NCBI GenBank assembly: GCA_003864495.1
Contig: ML133454.1
Span: 1,211,149 to 1,275,148 of the forward strand
Length of the DNA: 64,000 nucleotides
Reading direction: 5' to 3'
Origin: Nemopilema nomurai
Taxonomy: Eukaryota > Cnidaria > Scyphozoa > Rhizostomeae > Rhizostomatidae
In this document: one piece after another, positions 60,301 through 64,000 of the stretch
Numbering within the stretch: the stretch's first letter is position 1
Layout: every line of letters begins with the position of its first letter
The notes under the pieces: generated by a model
The model's database searches: none
The model's input: only the letters and a program-made list of their open reading frames with translations
Told to the model about the DNA's origin: nothing
Made by a program: the position numbers and the translations under genes

Positions 60301-63300
60301 GCAGATGATTACAATTGGCTTCACATTAGTGTGGCTTCACATTAGAGTTGGGAGATTGTAAACGCGATTCCGAAAGCATACTGCAAACCTGATTCAAGAC
60401 AGGACCAATTGTTTTGCAATGCACAAGGTCTTACTTGTTTCAGTGCCTTCGGAACGAAATTCATATTTAGGGGGGGGGGCTGCCCATTGTAATCCTCCTC
60501 ATTCAGTGCACCGTTGTGAAGGAAACATACCGCAGTCATTGGCAATCAATGAGGGCTACTTCACCCCAGTCGCCAACCCCTCCCACTTCCGACAGGCCTT
60601 CGTCAGCGTGGAAACATCTGTCTTGTCCAGCATAAGCCCCTTATTTCTCGCCTTGTTTAGACCGAGAACACTTTTTCAACATTTTTCCGCTTTCTTGAAT
60701 GTGACAGGGTGTTTGACGATGGTGTCCCTTCGTGCAGCTCAGAAAATTTTGTAACAGGGTGGTGATACCCTCGAATCGTGTCTCGCAATAATAATCGTTT
60801 CAAGCAATGATAATCGTTTCAAGCAATAACGTCCAAGTTATTTTCATGGTTAGGTAGAGGGCGCGATAAAGCCTTTCAGTGTCAAGGGAAACAGAGCTTC
60901 ACCGGAAGAAACAAGTTTCTTTATAAAATGGCACAAACCAAAATCGAATTTAAATCATTCTGCTGCAAAGACGAGGGACAAGGGATTAGCTTAATGCCAA
61001 AAATTAAAAAAAAATTAAGATAATTTGTATTAAATTGCAAAATGCATTCCTTGCAAAATTGGGGGACATGCCCCTCCTACGGAAGATGGAAAGTCATATA
61101 CCAGTGTAAACAGCATTGATAGGGATAAGAACGGAATGCCTGACTCAGGTACCAAACGGTTATATTCGGCGACATCAAAGACAATCTTCAAACTGATGCT
61201 ATGACTCAAGGGCAAACCTGCCCGTTTTGGGCGAAGGTCGATTGAGGTCAAATCAAGCCTACCTTTGTTGGAAATTGGGAGTTTGGGATTTTTTCTCAAG
61301 CCCAACATTTTTTGCGAGATATTTTTGAGAAAATTGAGAACATGTATAAAAACTTCTTTGCCATGCCCTCTAGATCGGATTGGAAGATGCTCTGTTGTAC
61401 CAAGAGTCTTCATTCCCAAATTTTGCAAATGAAACTTGGTAATTGGCTGACTCCAAACTTTCTAAGAGAAAGTAAAAAACAAGTCCTAGCAATAGATGTA
61501 CCTCTTTTTAACCCCCTAAAAAGATTAATGCTTCGAATATCGCAAAAGTTTTTTTCCATATTTGTGTATGAAAATGCAAAAACTTATGTTATGCGCACTC
61601 TCATAAAGGTATTCAAACTGAAAAGCGGTTTCCAAACAAAGTAACGGGGAAATCTTATAAACAGCCACTACATTCTCACGAGAAGCCGGATCTTGAGCCA
61701 GTTGCATGTTCACGCGCAAAGCTCCGAAGCCCCAAGTTAAAGATGATTGTTCTCTCCCCCCGCCATCCTCATTACTAATCAGAATGCAAGGAATTTATTT
61801 TGCACTGTATTCATTTTGTGAAAACAGTGGGTAACAAACATTCGTGTATTTTTGTTGTGTTTGCTGTCGGTTGTGTGAGTGTTGTGCGTGTGACTCATAT
61901 GACGGCCTGCCAATGCAAACAATATGTCAAATCGCCTTTCCTGCTCAATATGAAGTAACAGGGCACGTTTTCGCCAGCGAATATCGGGATCGAATTCTAA
62001 GGATCAAAGAAGGGAACGAAACCTGCCCGTCACGAGGTTGCTCTTTCATGTGATTAGAAGCTCAGCTTAGAACATTATAGAGATTGCTTCGCTATATGAC
62101 ATCTATTTTATGGGAGCCTTTCCAGTTCATGCCTTTGATGTCAAGTTTTATGTTTCTGCAATGCTTGCTAAATTAATGCAAAAAACGCACAAAAACAGGA
62201 GAAAATACTGAGGTGCTGCAAGTGCTTTTGGCAAGCAATGTAGCGACCTAAATTCTTGTGCAAAATTTTTTCAATATTGTAGCAATCTTGAATACCCCGA
62301 TAATACTTCGAAAGTGAAAAGCAAATCAAACTAGTGCTGCCTTTTACGGATGATAGCAGTGGCAACCTATGAACACAAGTTTCTTTTTGTATTTTATGAT
62401 ACTTTTAGTCCATGTGCGTTCAAACGTTCTTGTGCGTGGACTTTACTGTTCAAGGTGTGTGACGTCATCAAGCAAAACTTCCTTTCCCATGATCCTGCCT
62501 TGTGGTAATCTAGGGGAATTTCCTTACTGCCATAAATAGAGCTTCTAATTTTACCAACCTGCGGCTTTGTGTCTTCGCCTTAAACCACACAGTCTTCCAA
62601 TGAAACTATTTTTCAGCAAGGGGGAGGTTTAGTACATTTCTTTCAATACACTATACAGTCTTCCAGTCTCATTAATTGCAAGTAAAAATGCCAGCCAAAG
62701 TACTCCTTTTAGCAGCAAAATCATGGTTATGTTTACCCCTTTAAGAATGTATATTTACAGGCAATGGATAGCAATAACATTTTGCTTCGTCAAAATATCA
62801 TAAACCTGGCTTTTAGAATAATTCTCACTTGTTTAGGCCTGTCACAAGTTCATTAGAATCCCTTTTTGATTTAAAAGTAAATCAGGAGTAAGGGAAAAAG
62901 CTAACACTGAGTTGGTTTAAAATCAAGTGATTTCACTTAGACACCATATAACTTTTCCCACTAAACCAATTTAATAATAAATAACATTTAACATGAATCT
63001 TTTGGAAACCAACTTCTAATTCATAAGAAACATAATAAATTACAATTTGTCCTTCAAACACTTCAAATAAACATCTAAGGAGCGAAACCTGTGGGTTTTA
63101 CAACACTACAAACTCTCAAATAAACAAAAAATTCTCTACACAACTTTGTTGTTGTATTTCAAAGACCAGTCCCTCTTTCTTGAGCTTGCCTTTGGTACTT
63201 CTTGTTACTTTCTTGAACTTGAAGTAGATACTGCTTGTGATATGCACTTTTACCAAATACAAGGAGACATATTATGTACTAAAAAGATACATACTCGCAC

Positions 63301-63418
63301 CATGATCATGGTAAGCTGGCCTATTCTTGATTTGCCTTAGAACTTATATGAACTATCAAGTCACTAAATCAATATGAATCATGACCTGTATCTTGGCTAT
63401 TCTCCAACTTAAACATCC
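57333..63418. other. Long gene-poor interval
   Basis: About 6 kb with only short frames (longest 132 codons on - at 61030-61428 and 111 on + at 60419-60754), none recognised. It contains the 26-bp repeat at 58476, a run of 15 C at 60203-60217 and a G run near 60471. The 3' end is expected to include the 3' UTR of the minus-strand gene whose coding part starts at 63419. Confidence 0.45.
58476..58570 (+). repeat. 26-bp tandem repeat, about 3.7 copies
   Basis: The core TAACGTGATAGGAG repeats with a period of 26 bp, starting at 58481, 58507, 58533 and (as GAACGTGATAGG) 58559. Linkers read GCTATA or ACTATA then CCTCTC-type sequence. It lies about 1.2 kb beyond UBAP1. Confidence 0.9.
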
Positions 63419-63721
63419 TTATTGCAACTTCATGCCTTTAATGCCAATATTTAAAGATTCTCTGCTGTTCGTGTTTGAATGTTGTAATTCCAGTTTATCT
63501 CCAATTTGCTTCAGTGTATTTCCACAGTCCCGTACAGTTTTGAACCAATGGATAAATGAAGAACTTCTTGTGGTCTTGTGCCCAACAGACTTGGACCTGG
63601 TCAATTTTTTTGGCTGTACTTCCTTGCCTTCTTCTCTATTTTTAGCTTCAGCAGCAGAAAATGATGCTGACCTGCTTTTTTTGGTGGATATTTTCTTGGA
63701 TTTGAACCTCCACGAAAATAA
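63419..63721 (-). CDS. Last exon of an unrecognised gene (100 codons), continuing past the window
   Basis: A GTTTGTAG acceptor on the minus strand at 63722 opens a frame of 100 codons ending at TAA (63419-63421). The first codon fits phase 0. The peptide is basic and Ser/Lys-rich (KSKKISTKKSRSASFSA, LTRSKSVGHKTTRSSSF) and then more ordered (FIHWFKTVRDCGNTLKQIGDKLEL). No family was recognised. Upstream exons must lie beyond 63721, possibly outside the window; I saw none in the last 280 bp. Confidence 0.5.
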   Translation of the reverse strand, partial: LFSWRFKSKKISTKKSRSASFSAAEAKNREEGKEVQPKKLTRSKSVGHKTTRSSSFIHWFKTVRDCGNTLKQIGDKLELQHSNTNSRESLNIGIKGMKLQ

Positions 63722-64000
63722 CTACAAACAAGAAGAGAAATAATAATTGAAGGAGATTGATGAATGGAAATACTTTAGCACAACTTAACCATGAACAAAA
63801 AAAAATTCAAGGCCAAGACAAGAGTCTTGGATTAAAATATCTGAAAACATAATAGTGAATTTTGTATAAACACTTTACAAGAAAAGAGTCACAGTATCCC
63901 ATCTTCCTGAAATTTCATATCATTCAAATCATTGATCAACTAAGTCCAAGAATGCATTTTGAACCCTCAAAAATTGACGAAAAGGAGCGGAAAATTCGAT

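Noticed and set aside
60342..60754. Opposed frames near the poly-C and poly-G runs
   Set aside because: Both are created by low-complexity sequence with no domain similarity.

Overview
The window is animal nuclear DNA: AT-rich, spliced genes with canonical GT/AG introns, poly(A) signals, MITEs and a decayed PIF/Harbinger transposon. The gene set is conserved (DDX46/PRP5, GKAP1, UBAP1, a Golgi-type coiled-coil protein, PRD-like homeobox genes). Gene density, ~0.3-2.7 kb introns and unassigned PRD-like homeodomains fit an early-branching metazoan such as an anthozoan cnidarian. That placement is an inference; no marker in the window proves it.

Layout. 1-7.3 kb: nothing convincing. 7.3-9.6 kb (+): membrane-anchored protein with one C2 domain. 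11.6-18.0 kb (+): DDX46/PRP5 helicase, with a one-base frameshift just before motif III. 20.7-22.9 kb (-) and 23.4-24.5 kb (+): two divergently arranged homeobox genes about 560 bp apart; the first also carries a one-base frameshift. 26.0-32.1 kb (-): five-exon type II membrane coiled-coil protein resembling GOLM1/GOLM2, with a hAT-type MITE and a 40-bp tandem array in its introns. 35.1 kb (+): possible small secreted or membrane protein. 36.5-44.5 kb (-): GKAP1, eleven exons. 46.0-46.7 kb (-): terminal exon of a secreted precursor with dibasic sites. 48.7-50.3 kb: broken Harbinger element with an antisense MADF-BESS gene inside the transposase intron. 51.4-57.2 kb (+): UBAP1 (ESCRT-I), seven exons. 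57.3-63.4 kb: no gene seen, one 26-bp tandem repeat. 63.4-63.7 kb (-): last exon of a gene continuing past the window.

The genes do not form a pathway. Several are housekeeping functions (splicing, ESCRT sorting, Golgi), as expected of an ordinary euchromatic animal locus. Exon models were built by hand from splice sites, and intron phases agree at every internal junction. Two otherwise intact conserved genes each lack a single base, which points to consensus errors in the assembly at least as much as to real mutations. I found no clear previously undescribed system. The strongest leads are the divergent homeobox pair, the precisely delimited MITEs, the nested antisense Harbinger arrangement and the dibasic precursor.
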